Positions 52,599 through 62,277 are shown, numbered from the stretch's first letter. The stretch: 64,000 nucleotides of DNA from Paraburkholderia hiiakae (GCF_904848665.1 NZ_CAJHCQ010000004.1:393876-457875), one strand, 5' to 3'. The notes: generated from the sequence alone by a model not told the origin. Numbers and translations: made by a program.

Positions 52599-52904
52599 AT
52601 GAAATCCCCTGGTCAAACATTCGTTATCCTTATTATTGCATCTGCTCCGGTTGTTTCGTTCGCGCAATCGAACGCGGCCGTGACTCCCGAGCAGGTCCGC
52701 GCCGAACTCGTGCAACTGGAACAGGCTGGCTACCGCCCAGGTGACGGCGACAACACAAACTATCCGGCCGATATCCAGGCCGCTGAAGCGCGCGTGGCCG
52801 CGCAGAACGGCGGGAGCAGTTACGGCGGGATGGTTGGCGGCGCGTCAGCGTCCGGTGCGCCCAAGGCCGCCGACGGCATGAAGCCGATTTACTTCGGTCA
52901 GTAA
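52599..52904 (+). CDS. DUF4148 family small exported protein
   Basis: 101 residues with a Sec signal peptide (cleavage near V-S-F-A-Q) and the DUF4148 pattern: VTPEQVRAELVQLEQAGYRP, YPADIQAAEARVAAQNG. AGAGGT lies eight bases before ATG 52599. These small periplasmic proteins are abundant and multi-copy in Burkholderiaceae; no function is established. A hairpin without T-run follows at 52922-52945. Confidence 0.92.
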   Translation: MKSPGQTFVILIIASAPVVSFAQSNAAVTPEQVRAELVQLEQAGYRPGDGDNTNYPADIQAAEARVAAQNGGSSYGGMVGGASASGAPKAADGMKPIYFGQ

Positions 52905-53034
52905 GCCATTAGGTTGACGAAGCCCTTCCTCCGGATGGAGGGGGCTCTGTTCGGGCTCGTCACACGCCGCGAAATGAGGGCCGGACTTTCAGGCCCATTG
53001 CGTGAAATCTGAAAAGCTGCGAGCATTCTGGCCC

Positions 53035-53079
53035 CGCGTGCCCAGGCTTGACCGGGCACGCGGAATGCGCACAATTTTT
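53035..53079 (+). terminator. Possible terminator upstream of the RlpA-like gene
   Basis: CGCGTGCCC (53035-53043) pairs perfectly with GGGCACGCG (53054-53062), and TTTTTT occurs about 12 bases downstream. The gap before the T-run makes classic termination uncertain. Confidence 0.4.
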
Positions 53080-53110
53080 TGAAAACGCTTAACACCGCTC
53101 ATTGACTGGC

Positions 53111-53587
53111 ATGTGGTCCATGACGTCATCAGTCCGCTATGTGGGAATTTCCGCAATCTGCGCCTTATTTGCGGCTTGCGGACAAATCGCGCCCAAACAG
53201 GCTGTGTGCAACGCTGATTCCTGTCGCGCGCGACATGAGGTGGTGCAATCCGGCGAGGCGTCATGGTATGCGGAAAAATTCCAGGGGCATCAGACCGCAA
53301 ACGGGGAACGCTTTGATCCCGGCGCATTGACGGCTGCGCACCGCACATTGCCGCTCGGCAGCTATGTGCGCGTCAGGTCGTTGGCAACCGGAAAGTCGGT
53401 TGTCGTGCGCATCAACGATCGCGGGCCCTATGTCAAAGGCCGCATCATCGATCTCTCTTATGCCGCGGCGAAGACCCTGGGCTTGACGGACGCACGGTCG
53501 ATGCAAGTGCAGATCGAACGTGTGCAGGACACGGCAAACGCACAGACAGCGCCGGACGACAGCGGAATCTTGACGACAGGAAGGTGA
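53111..53587 (+). CDS. RlpA-like septal lipoprotein (DPBB domain)
   Basis: 158 residues from ATG 53111 (ATG 53120 also possible). A lipoprotein signal ends at F-A-A-C-G. The double-psi beta-barrel domain (about 45-140) has the RlpA pattern: GEASWYAEKFQGHQTANGE, FDPGALTAAHRTLPLG, VRINDRGPYVKGRIIDLS. RlpA proteins cleave denuded glycan strands or help cell separation. The Asp in INDRGP is conserved. No SPOR domain, so this is a short member. Confidence 0.9.
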   Translation: MWSMTSSVRYVGISAICALFAACGQIAPKQAVCNADSCRARHEVVQSGEASWYAEKFQGHQTANGERFDPGALTAAHRTLPLGSYVRVRSLATGKSVVVRINDRGPYVKGRIIDLSYAAAKTLGLTDARSMQVQIERVQDTANAQTAPDDSGILTTGR

Positions 53588-53670
53588 AACGAGGCGTGGT
53601 CCGAGTCACGCCACGCTCCTGTCGCAAAATCCTCGACGTCGCACTCTTCAACCTGCCAAAGCCCGCTGCA

Positions 53671-54975
53671 TCAACCGGCAGTTTGAGCGGCGTTTGCGCT
53701 GCGCTGCCTGAAATGGCTCGGCTTCAGCGCCACGACGGCTACGAGACTGAGCGCGATGCCGATCATCACATAGAGCACCGGCGCCAGCGGCGAGCCCGTG
53801 AGCGCAATGAGCCAGGTCACGAAAGTCTGTGCAAAGCCGCCAAAAATCAGGACAACGACATTATTGACCACGGCGAGCGACGTCGCACGCGTGCGCTTGG
53901 GGAACATTTCGGCAAGCGTCGTGCAATAGACGCCAAGGAAGGTCGCGCTCAGCACGCCAATCACAATCTGCGTGACCAGGAGCCGGGGGACGGACGGCGC
54001 CGCCACGACCCACGCATAGAGCGGATAGATCGCAACCAGGTAAGCGCCCAGCGAGGCGACCAGCAGTGTCTTGCGGTCGTAGCGGTCGGATAGCGCGCCC
54101 GCGATCGGCGTGACGATCAGCATGACGATGGCCGCGATCATTTGCACCATGAAGCTTTCCGAAACGGGCAGCTTGAGAACCTGCTTCGCGTAGGTGACGG
54201 TGTAGCCGAACGTGACGTAGAACGTGACGGTGCTCGCCACCACCATGCCCATGCCGATCAGATAGTCGGACAGTCCACGCTTGACGGCGGCCGCCTCCGT
54301 CGCTCGGACACGCGGCGCTGCGTGGATGCGTGCATAGGTTTCGCTTGCGTGGCGGCGCAGGTAGATGGTCAGCGGCGCAATGAGCAGGCCCACCGCGAAC
54401 GGGATGCGCCAGGCGCCCGCGAGCTGCTGCTCGGGCGTGAACGCCTGCGTGACCACCATGCCGAGCGCGGCGCCCAGCATCGTCGACATGAGTTGTCCGC
54501 TCATCTGCCACGAGCCGTAAAAGCCAGTGCGATTCGGCGGCGCCAGTTCGATCAGGAACGCCGTCGAAGTGCCGAATTCACCGCCTATCGAGAACCCTTG
54601 CAGAAGCCGGGCCACGAGCATCAGGAGCGGTGCCGCGAGACCGGCGGTCGCATAGGTCGGCGCGAAGGTCATGATCGCGGCGGCAAGCGCCATGATGCCC
54701 ATGCCGAGCGTCATGGCCGCCTTGCGGCCATACGTATCGCCGTAAAGGCCGAGGAGAAGGCCGCCCACGGGCCGCATGAAAAAGCCCGCGCCGAAGAGGG
54801 CCGTGGTCAGCAAGATCGCGTTCAGATCCGCGCTCGCTACGCCGTGCGAGGCCGGAAAGAACAGCTTGCTGATGATCGGCGTCATCGCTGCGAAGATGGT
54901 GAAATCGAACCACTCCATCGCATTGGCCAGCACGGCGGCCACGATGACGGGCTTGATGCCTGGTTGAGTGCCCAT
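53671..54975 (-). CDS. MFS transporter, metabolite:H+ symporter (MHS) family
   Basis: 434 residues, 12 predicted membrane segments. MHS motifs: EWFDFTIFAAMTPIISKLFFP, shortened as EWFDFTIFAA, GFFMRPVGGLLLGLYGD, GRKAAMTLGMG, LLQGFSIGGEFG, and ALSDRYDRKTLL in the central loop. Such carriers import organic acids or osmolytes with protons. It is the last gene of the leftward LysR-led group, 46 bases after the AhpD-like gene. Confidence 0.93.
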   Translation of the reverse strand: MGTQPGIKPVIVAAVLANAMEWFDFTIFAAMTPIISKLFFPASHGVASADLNAILLTTALFGAGFFMRPVGGLLLGLYGDTYGRKAAMTLGMGIMALAAAIMTFAPTYATAGLAAPLLMLVARLLQGFSIGGEFGTSTAFLIELAPPNRTGFYGSWQMSGQLMSTMLGAALGMVVTQAFTPEQQLAGAWRIPFAVGLLIAPLTIYLRRHASETYARIHAAPRVRATEAAAVKRGLSDYLIGMGMVVASTVTFYVTFGYTVTYAKQVLKLPVSESFMVQMIAAIVMLIVTPIAGALSDRYDRKTLLVASLGAYLVAIYPLYAWVVAAPSVPRLLVTQIVIGVLSATFLGVYCTTLAEMFPKRTRATSLAVVNNVVVLIFGGFAQTFVTWLIALTGSPLAPVLYVMIGIALSLVAVVALKPSHFRQRSANAAQTAG

Positions 54976-55021
54976 CGGCTATTCCCGGGTATTGGTTGAA
55001 GGACGGTCCAGCATGGTTCGG

Positions 55022-55621
55022 TCAAGAGGCGGGTGCCATTTCGGGGAACACAGGTTCGCCGAGATTGAGCATCAGCCGGTTCGCCCACGCGAAAATGGCG
55101 ATCGAATGGATCAGGTCGAGAATTTCGGCGTCCGTTAGACCGGCCTCGCGCAATTCGCGCAACTGGCCTGCATCGATCTCGTTCGGGTGCTCGGTCAGCG
55201 CAGCCGAGAAACGCGCGATCGCCTCTTCGCGCTTTGTCGTACCGGCGCTGTGAGGATCGGCGAACACCTGGCGGATAACATCGTTGCGCTTGGCGAGCTG
55301 CTCGAAACGCTGGGCATGCACCGACGCGCAATACACACAGCCGTTGAGCCGCGAAACAACAGTGGTCGAAAGTTCCCGCTCCGCGCGAGGCAAACCGCCG
55401 GGTGCGTACATGATCGCGTTGAACGCGGCGGAGCGCTGTCGCAGGATTTCGGGCTGGTGAACGAGAAATCGGTAGTAGTCCGAGATTTTTGCCTTGGGAT
55501 GGCTTTCTTCGAGAACGGCGATCTGCTCCGTGGTGGCGTGGTCGAGATCGACAACGTCGAGCCACGCGTCCCATTCCAGGGATTCGTTGGTAAAGCCGTG
55601 CGAACGGATGATGTCGTTCAT
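55022..55621 (-). CDS. AhpD-like peroxidase-related protein (CMD fold)
   Basis: 199 residues of the carboxymuconolactone decarboxylase fold with the redox pair in NGCVYCASVHAQRF (C-x-x-C followed by a His, as in AhpD). Residues 40-75 (LEESHPKAKISDYYRFLVHQ) match the long-form peroxidase-related group. It overlaps the upstream CMD gene by four bases, so the two are coupled and probably form a complex. Likely reduces peroxide formed by the flavin monooxygenase of the operon, which is inference. Confidence 0.87.
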   Translation of the reverse strand: MNDIIRSHGFTNESLEWDAWLDVVDLDHATTEQIAVLEESHPKAKISDYYRFLVHQPEILRQRSAAFNAIMYAPGGLPRAERELSTTVVSRLNGCVYCASVHAQRFEQLAKRNDVIRQVFADPHSAGTTKREEAIARFSAALTEHPNEIDAGQLRELREAGLTDAEILDLIHSIAIFAWANRLMLNLGEPVFPEMAPAS

Positions 55622-56139
55622 GATGAGCGCTCCAGCTGCTTGAGGGCTTGCAGTCCCGCGACGAGGCGCGTCTGGTACGACAGAAAGGCGATCAGCTGGG
55701 CGAGCGCGACGACGGCGGGCGTCGTCAATCCGGCGGCGGGCAGCGTCTGCAGCGCGGCCTTGTCGCCAGCGACCGGATTTTCGATCAGCGTACGCGTGAA
55801 CGCGAGGATTGTGCGCAGGCGCGGCGCAGAGAGATCCTCCGGCGCACCCGTTTGCACGGCGGCGAGCGTCGCCGCATCGACTTCGTGTGCAGCCAGTTCG
55901 GCGCGGTAGTGGGCAACGAGCGCCGGGGAGGGTGCCAGGCGGCTCGCGTAGAGCGCGACGAGCAATCGCTCGACAAGCGTGAGGCCGCCGAGTACGGGAT
56001 CGAACAGCGCGTCGTAGCTGCCCTGGGTCGCTTCCACCACCTTGGCGCGCTGGTGCCGTAACGCATGCGTGGCCGAGTCGGCCGCCAGGCTGGCGACGCG
56101 ATCGATAATGTCGTCGTTAGTGTCGTATGTCATGGTCAA
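55618..56139 (-). CDS. CMD-domain protein lacking the redox cysteines
   Basis: 173 residues of the CMD fold, with the helical repeats LTLVERLLVALYASRLAPSP and a C-terminal LIAFLSYQTRLVAGLQAL. No C-x-x-C is present, in contrast to the partner gene that it overlaps by four bases. The pair of one active and one cysteine-free CMD protein is known from other alpha- and betaproteobacteria near flavin monooxygenases. Function unknown; perhaps a structural partner. Confidence 0.82.
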   Translation of the reverse strand: MTMTYDTNDDIIDRVASLAADSATHALRHQRAKVVEATQGSYDALFDPVLGGLTLVERLLVALYASRLAPSPALVAHYRAELAAHEVDAATLAAVQTGAPEDLSAPRLRTILAFTRTLIENPVAGDKAALQTLPAAGLTTPAVVALAQLIAFLSYQTRLVAGLQALKQLERSS

Positions 56140-56167
56140 GTCCGGAAAACTGCAGATTCACACACGC

Positions 56168-57637
56168 TCATTTCGCTTCGCGCTCGGCGAGTGCCGGGGG
56201 CGGTGGAGCGGGCGTCCATTCGTCGCCTTCGACTTCCGGCTCGGCGAAAGCCGCCATGTTGGCGTAATGCAGTTCGACATCCTCACGATAGAACGTCGCG
56301 GCAAGCCCCTGCGCGAGCCGCTTCGCGCCTTCGCTGACAGCGGGGATGTCGCCCGACAGCGCGCCGTGCGAGAGCGTCGCTGGTGCGCAAAAGCAATGAA
56401 TGCGCTCGAGTCCGGGGCACGCGCCGGGAGTCTTTTCCTGAAACTCGAAGGCCGGTCCGAGGTCGGGCGAATCGGCAAGCTCGATGTCATCGTCGCCTGC
56501 GGGCGACGCGTAGCGGTCTTTCCACGCACGCACGTGGCGTGCGAACGGCGCGAATTCCGGGCGGCTCGCCAGATCGATACGGAAGCCGGTTGCGAACACC
56601 AGGAAGTCCAGTACGAAGACACCCTTCGGTGTGCTTACGTAAAGTTCGTCGTCCACCTGCTCGATGCCGATGACCGGCGCACCGAGGTTGAATCGAGCGT
56701 TGGCATGGCGTGACACGCGCAGCGTACTGCCGCGCGGCGGCGGCACCTGCTGCACGTTGATGTAGTGGCGGATGCGCCACTTCCAGTCGTCGGACAGCGC
56801 GACATGGCCGTGCGTGAGGCCCGGATTCCCTGCGCCTTTGCCTTTGTTGATACGCGGGATGTCCGCGCGGCGAATCAGCAGATCGACCGAGGCCGCACCC
56901 GCTTCGAGCGCGGTTGCGGCGCTGTCCATTGCCGACGCACCCGCGCCGATGACACCGACGCGCTTGCCGCGCAGCGTGCCGTAGTCCAACACATCGGACG
57001 AGTGGGCATAGAAGCGGCGCGGCACATCACGCACGAATGCAGGCACGGACGGGCCGCCCAGGCCGTCGCGGCCCGTCGCGAGGACGACATGGCGCGCGAC
57101 GACGGTCTCGCTGCCAGCGGGGCTCGTCACAGACAGCGCGACGCTGCCGTCCGCGCGTGGCGTGATTGCGGTGACCCTGTGTTCGTTACGCACGTCGATA
57201 TCGAGTACGTCGCGATACCAGCGCAGATAGTCCATCCATTGCAGGCGCGGGATCTTGTCGAGCGCATCCCACGCCTCTACGCCGAACTGTGCTTCGAACC
57301 ACGCGCGGAACGTGAGCGAGGGCAGGCCGAGGGCGGGGCCCGTGAGCTGCTTCGGAGAACGTAGTGTTTCCATGCGCGCCGTGGTGGCCCATGGGCCTTC
57401 GAAACCGCGCGGCGACTGATCGTAGATAACGGCGTCGATGCCGAGATGGCCGAGCGCGGCGGCCAGCGCAAGCCCGGCCATACCGCCGCCCACAATCGCT
57501 ACATTCATGACGGAGCGGCCGTCGAGGGTGCGTTCGGGTATCCAGCGCTTCGCGGGCAGTTCGAGCCACGCGAGATCCTCGCGCAGGCGGGCTTCGAGCG
57601 CGGCAAGACCTGCGGACGATGGAGTGGTCGGATTCAT
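56168..57637 (-). CDS. FAD/NAD(P)-dependent monooxygenase (FMO/BVMO-like)
   Basis: 489 residues with an N-terminal dinucleotide fold (VAIVGGGMAGLALAAALG), a second one for NADPH (VGVIGAGASAMDSAATAL), and the late VFATGFRIDL motif of flavin-containing monooxygenases. About 40 residues precede the first fold, longer than usual. The start codon overlaps the LysR stop by one base (TAATG). The loop WATTARMETLRSPKQLTGPA matches a group found with CMD proteins. Substrate unknown. Confidence 0.88.
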   Translation of the reverse strand: MNPTTPSSAGLAALEARLREDLAWLELPAKRWIPERTLDGRSVMNVAIVGGGMAGLALAAALGHLGIDAVIYDQSPRGFEGPWATTARMETLRSPKQLTGPALGLPSLTFRAWFEAQFGVEAWDALDKIPRLQWMDYLRWYRDVLDIDVRNEHRVTAITPRADGSVALSVTSPAGSETVVARHVVLATGRDGLGGPSVPAFVRDVPRRFYAHSSDVLDYGTLRGKRVGVIGAGASAMDSAATALEAGAASVDLLIRRADIPRINKGKGAGNPGLTHGHVALSDDWKWRIRHYINVQQVPPPRGSTLRVSRHANARFNLGAPVIGIEQVDDELYVSTPKGVFVLDFLVFATGFRIDLASRPEFAPFARHVRAWKDRYASPAGDDDIELADSPDLGPAFEFQEKTPGACPGLERIHCFCAPATLSHGALSGDIPAVSEGAKRLAQGLAATFYREDVELHYANMAAFAEPEVEGDEWTPAPPPPALAEREAK

Positions 57638-58614
57638 TACGGCAAAGATTCCTTGTTGGCAGGCAGATCGCCATACAGCGACTGCAGGACTTGAGCGTGC
57701 TCGGCGCTCGCGCGCAGCGCGAAATCGGGCAGCACGGCGCGGGCTGCGTCGGCGAGCGCGCCGATGAGCGTCGCCGCCACGGGGGGCAGCGCGATGGCAT
57801 CGCGCGAGATCACGCCAAAGAAATACGGAATGTCGGCGTCGATCGTGCGGATCGCGACGCCGGCAAGCGGCATGCCATAGGCCGTGACCGGTTCGAGCAC
57901 CGAGATGCCGAGACCGGCGCGAACCGCGGTCAGCGCGTTCATCGACGAATTCGTTTCGATCAGTCCGGCTGGTGTGACGTCTGCTTGTGCGAACGCATGG
58001 TCGAGGCGGCGGCGCAAGCGATAGGGGTTCTGCATGGTGACGATGCGCCGGCCCTCGCAGGCCGATAGCGGCAGCCGGTCATGGCGCGCCAGGGGGTCGT
58101 CGTCGCGCAGCGCCGCCACGCACGCGGATTGCCCGATCCAGTGCACGACCACGCCGCGGTGTTCTAGCGGCAGGCTCGCCACGCCAATATCGGCCGCGCC
58201 CGTGAGGACATCGTGCACGACCTGCTCGGGGGGCATGCTGCGCAATTGGATCGTCTGCGCGGCGCCTGCGAAATCGGTGCGCGCGAGCGCGACGGGCACG
58301 AGGCCAGCGGCGAGCGCGGAAGTGGCGGCAATGCGCAGCGGCCGGGTTTCGCCGCGGCCAATCTCGCCGGCGCGCTTCTGGATCTGATGCAGTCCCGTCA
58401 GCACGTGCTCGACGTCCTGATAGAGCAGGATGCCTTGCTCAGTCGGCGTGACGCGCGGGCCATTGCGCGTGAACAACGGATACCCGACCTCGGTTTCGAG
58501 CTCCTGTATCAGCCGCGTGATCGCGGGCTGCGAGCGCCCCAGCAGGCGGCCGGCGGCGGTGACGCTACCGGACGTGATCACTGCGGCGAAGGCTTCGAGC
58601 TGGCGTAGTTCCAT
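57637..58614 (-). CDS. LysR-family transcriptional regulator
   Basis: 325 residues: N-terminal helix-turn-helix (LRQLEAFAAVITSGSVTAAG, SQPAITRLIQELE, LFTRNGPRVTPTEQG) and a periplasmic-binding-like effector domain. Unusually for LysR genes it leads the operon it presumably controls instead of being divergent. It resembles regulators of opine or amino-acid use (OccR/NocR-like), judged by eye only. Confidence 0.93.
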   Translation of the reverse strand: MELRQLEAFAAVITSGSVTAAGRLLGRSQPAITRLIQELETEVGYPLFTRNGPRVTPTEQGILLYQDVEHVLTGLHQIQKRAGEIGRGETRPLRIAATSALAAGLVPVALARTDFAGAAQTIQLRSMPPEQVVHDVLTGAADIGVASLPLEHRGVVVHWIGQSACVAALRDDDPLARHDRLPLSACEGRRIVTMQNPYRLRRRLDHAFAQADVTPAGLIETNSSMNALTAVRAGLGISVLEPVTAYGMPLAGVAIRTIDADIPYFFGVISRDAIALPPVAATLIGALADAARAVLPDFALRASAEHAQVLQSLYGDLPANKESLP

Positions 58615-58906
58615 CTTCCGGTTAGTGTCGGGGCGTACAAGAATTCAGAATCTGCATTCTGAAGCGTCCAGAATGTGTTTTTCAAATAATGAATTTTTAT
58701 ATCGTTATTCCCGAACAGCGAAAGAGGGGTTTGCCCTAGTGGGGGCTGATCTCAACCGCGCAAAGCTCGCGATTTCGCTTGGGAAGATCGGTCGCGCACC
58801 TTGGTCGCGACCTTTCCGGAGAGGCAGGCACAGGGCCGCTTACGGGGAAGGGCGGCCGTCTTGAATGAGCAGTTGCGCTCACGCTTCGAGCGACGGTCTC
58901 CGACGC

Positions 58907-60013
58907 CTACGCGCGCGCATTGCTGGAGACCGGCCCCGCCGCGCGCCGGCCACGCGAGCGCGCGAGCACGGCTCGGCGCAGGGGGGTGTCGTAGTAACGG
59001 TCGGTGGCCCACGCGAGCAGCACGACGCCGGGAAGCAGTAACAGCGCGGTGACGCCGCTTGGATGGGAAATCCCGTGGATGTGGTAGACGATCTCCTGCA
59101 CGATGATCTCGAACGGCACGTGCATCGCATAGATGCCATAGGAAACCATGCCGGAGAAGGCGCAAAGCCGCAGGAGCCGCGCGGGCGGTTCCACGCGGGT
59201 CGTCACCCATACCAGCGCGGGTGGGACGACGAGCGCGAGAAACAGATCGGACGCGTGTTGATGAGCCGCAGGCCACGAAACGCAGAGCAGGCCGATTACG
59301 GTCAGGAGGACGGCGACCGTCGCAAGATGATTGTGGGATTGTCCTGGGCGGCGGTGGCGGTATAGCAGCAGGCCGGCGGGAAACGAATAGCCCACGCGCG
59401 CGAAGCCCAGGTAGAACGACGACCAGAATGCGCCGCCGTTGAGGGTGGATGTGTACGCGGCGATACCGAGCCCGACACTCGACACGCACATGATGAGGAA
59501 GAGCGTTCGGGTGCTCAGAAAGCGAAAGAAAAGCCCGTAACCCAGGCTCACCATCAACTCGAAGAATAGCGACCAGGCCGGAAAATCCAGCGGGTAGCTA
59601 AAATCAATGGTCGTTAGCCATGGGTAGAAGGTGGGCAGTGCCACATGGCTCGGCAGCATGAGCACGCTTACCGGAAGCGCCGAAGCAATCTCGGCCCAGT
59701 AGGACGTCGGCAAGCGAACCATCATGGCGATGACGCCAAGCGCGAGACCGGCAAGGTAGAGTGGATACAGGCGAACCACCCGTAGCAAGAGGTATTGGTG
59801 GAACTTTAAGGAACCCGAAATAATCTTCTTATCATAAGCACTACCAATGACAAAGCCGCTCATCGCAAAGAATAGATCGACTGCAAGATAGGCGTGGGCA
59901 AAGACTGGTGAATGGTACATCAGAGAAAAATGCTGGACGAGGACAAACAGTGCGCCTATGCCGCGCAGGCCATCTAGCGTGGCGTATCTCGAGCTCGTAT
60001 TCGTAGTATCCAT
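58907..60013 (-). CDS. Membrane acyltransferase (OafA/AT3 family)
   Basis: 368 residues with about ten membrane segments. AT3 motifs: YATLDGLRGIGALFVLVQHF (catalytic-type His near the first segment), VDLFFAMSGFVIG, and LLLRVVRLYPLYLAG. Such enzymes acetylate O-antigen, exopolysaccharide or lipids from the inner membrane. No polysaccharide cluster is in the window, so the target is unknown. Single gene. Confidence 0.92.
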   Translation of the reverse strand: MDTTNTSSRYATLDGLRGIGALFVLVQHFSLMYHSPVFAHAYLAVDLFFAMSGFVIGSAYDKKIISGSLKFHQYLLLRVVRLYPLYLAGLALGVIAMMVRLPTSYWAEIASALPVSVLMLPSHVALPTFYPWLTTIDFSYPLDFPAWSLFFELMVSLGYGLFFRFLSTRTLFLIMCVSSVGLGIAAYTSTLNGGAFWSSFYLGFARVGYSFPAGLLLYRHRRPGQSHNHLATVAVLLTVIGLLCVSWPAAHQHASDLFLALVVPPALVWVTTRVEPPARLLRLCAFSGMVSYGIYAMHVPFEIIVQEIVYHIHGISHPSGVTALLLLPGVVLLAWATDRYYDTPLRRAVLARSRGRRAAGPVSSNARA

Positions 60014-60314
60014 GTCCCCGCCCTGACGTTTTTTTGCTTGCTGTCCTTCGCCAAAATAGAGTGCGACGGAGCGGGGGTTGGTGCGTTAATTAACATAGCC
60101 AGCGATTTTGCATATAAGGAATGCCCTTACCGGTTCGGAACCACCCATTGCAGATTTGCGTTGCTGCATCCAGCCGGTTGTTTCGCGGCCTCGAGCGCTT
60201 GCAATAGGCCGATGGCGCTGCCCAGCCGCAGGAATATTACAAAAAACAAACAATTGTTCGGATATCTAAGCTTTCATTTCGCAATCCCGGCGCTTACGAT
60301 GCCTTGCGGGCGCG
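60014..60314. other. Intergenic stretch without a recognised gene
   Basis: About 301 bases with AT-rich patches (for example ACAAAAAACAAACAATTG near 60240). It should hold the acyltransferase promoter. No gene, repeat or RNA was recognised. Confidence 0.4.
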
Positions 60315-61874
60315 TCACGCGGCAAGCGCACCCGGCATCGACGGCACGCGATTCACCCGGTTGCGCTCCTTAGCGTCATACATCGCCCGGTCCGCCGTTT
60401 TGACCAGATCGGATGCGCGCTCGCCCGGCTGCAGCACCGCCACGCCGAGACTCGCTCGAACGCTGTAGTTGCGGCCATGCACGTCGAAGGGCGCCTCCAG
60501 CGCAGCTGTGATGCCGGTGGCAATCTGCGACGCGGCGTCGCGCGCGCAATCGTCTTCGACGATGACGAGAAACTCGTCGCCGCCCAACCGTCCAATCCGT
60601 GCACGGCCCTGCGTCGCGTCGGTCAGACGACGCGCGATTTCGCCAAGGATCGCATCGCCCAGATGGTGCCCGAAGGTGTCGTTGAGCTCCTTGAACCGGT
60701 CGAGATCCACAAAGATGACAGCAACACGGCCGGCCGCACCGGGTCTCACGATGACCGCTGCGAGTAGATCCATAATGCGGGCGCGATTCGACAGGCCCGT
60801 GAGAGCGTCCGTGTGCGCGAGCTGCCGCAACGCTTCTTTGCCCCTAAGCAGTTCGAGGATCAGTGCGGTGATCCACGTCGACAGTCCCACGAGAATTACC
60901 GAAATGACGGTTGCCATAGTCAGGTAAACACGGCGCATCCTCCAGTAGTCGTCGAGGGCTTCCGCAACAGACAGACCTGCTACGACCGTCAGTCCATACT
61001 GCTTGATCTCTCGGGTCGAGACGATGCGCTCGACATGGTCGATCGGATCAGGGGATGCTCCGATGGCAGTGCGCACACCGAGGTAGCCGCTTGGCGATGC
61101 GTCGCCCGTGCGGCTGGGTGCATCGCCTGCTCGGCGCGAAAGCATGAAGCCACGGCGGCTCAACACCGCGATCATGCCGTGCTCGCCCAGCGCAGCACTA
61201 TAGAAGCCGTCGGTGAGCCACGCCGGGTTTTCCGATACGACCACGACGCCGCCGAAGCTGCCGTCTGGGCGGTTGATGCGACGTGTCGCCTGGACCGACG
61301 TCTGATGCGAGATCCGGCCGACGACCGGTTGGCTGAGATAGAGCCCGACATCTGCGCGCTCGCGATGCATGCGGAAATGCTCGCGGTCACTCAAGTCGAC
61401 TTCGCCGGAAAACGGAATCGTCGAAACGATCACGCGTCCGTTTGCGCCCACAACCGTCACCTGCAACGCGGTGTCAGCCGTGACCAGTCCGTAAGACTGG
61501 TACTTCTTGAGATCGAACGTCGTGGGCGAGTTCTCATACCCGAACTTGATGAGCAGCGCGATCTCGTCGACGTCGTGGATCGTTTTGAGCGTGTGCGTTG
61601 CCAGCGCGCTCGCCGCCGTTCCCGCCGCGACGCGCGCATTGTTAAGCGCAGCGTCTTTTTCGAGGCGCAGTCTCTCGAGGATGGTGACCCACAGTACGGC
61701 CAGGATCAGCACGGTCAGCGCGGGCAGCAGGATGAGCGCCCAACGCGGCACGTCGCCTCTTTCGGTGCCAGCCGGCCGGCTCCGCCTGAGAATTGTCTGC
61801 AGTCTGCTCACGTCCGGCCCCGTTTCTTGCGCGAGCCTTACTGGCTGCTGGCTGACGCTTTGGCGCGTCAACAC
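60315..61874 (-). CDS. Membrane diguanylate cyclase with dCACHE-like sensor and GGDEF domain
   Basis: Makes c-di-GMP. About 519 residues from GTG 61874: membrane segment 1 (about 45-68), a periplasmic sensor (about 70-290, with SDREHFRMHR and LYLSQPVVGR, typical of dCACHE domains), membrane segment 2 (about 310-335) and GGDEF with intact motif at 431-435. Unlike the cyclase at 24402, the R-x-x-D inhibitory site is absent (QGRA instead), so product inhibition is probably lost. The frame stays open to ATG 62078, but that 68-residue part looks non-coding; the start is uncertain. Confidence 0.87.
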   Translation of the reverse strand: MLTRQSVSQQPVRLAQETGPDVSRLQTILRRSRPAGTERGDVPRWALILLPALTVLILAVLWVTILERLRLEKDAALNNARVAAGTAASALATHTLKTIHDVDEIALLIKFGYENSPTTFDLKKYQSYGLVTADTALQVTVVGANGRVIVSTIPFSGEVDLSDREHFRMHRERADVGLYLSQPVVGRISHQTSVQATRRINRPDGSFGGVVVVSENPAWLTDGFYSAALGEHGMIAVLSRRGFMLSRRAGDAPSRTGDASPSGYLGVRTAIGASPDPIDHVERIVSTREIKQYGLTVVAGLSVAEALDDYWRMRRVYLTMATVISVILVGLSTWITALILELLRGKEALRQLAHTDALTGLSNRARIMDLLAAVIVRPGAAGRVAVIFVDLDRFKELNDTFGHHLGDAILGEIARRLTDATQGRARIGRLGGDEFLVIVEDDCARDAASQIATGITAALEAPFDVHGRNYSVRASLGVAVLQPGERASDLVKTADRAMYDAKERNRVNRVPSMPGALAA

Positions 61875-62277
61875 GACCTCGATAGTAGGTGGGGCCTCGC
61901 CCCTCGTCTTTGCTGCACCGTTATAACGGCAGCCTCGTCCGGAAGTTGATGGCCATTTGCGAAACAGCACGGACGTACTGGTCACGGGGCAGTCACGGCG
62001 GCTCCATAAGATAGGGCGCGACGTTGCGAGCACACCGGTTTTGAGGGGGGCAGGCACAGCAGATCGATCGGGTGTCATAGCGTAGACGCCTGCCAGCGCG
62101 TTTTCGCATATAGGGGAAACCCCCCATCAAGAAGCGCCAGTGGCGCGGATTTAACAAAGTTAGAATAAAGTCTCTAGATTGTTCGGCGGGCGTCGCGCGG
62201 GTTGCGGGCGACGGCGTGCGGACGATCGGCCGCAGTGGCAGCGGCCACGCCTGTTGGTGAGCACCTGGAGCCAATTC
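61875..62277. promoter_or_regulatory. Divergent region between the GGDEF and phasin-like genes
   Basis: About 403 bases. It may include part of the GGDEF coding region if that starts at 62078. GGGGAAACCCC (around 62113-62123) is a small perfect hairpin, and 62150-62180 is AT-rich (TTAACAAAGTTAGAATAAAG), a plausible rightward promoter area. Confidence 0.4.

Noticed and set aside
61875..62078. N-terminal 68 codons of the long GGDEF frame
   Set aside because: Sequence looks non-coding and precedes the membrane segment without purpose; a GTG start at 61874 is preferred, though not certain.
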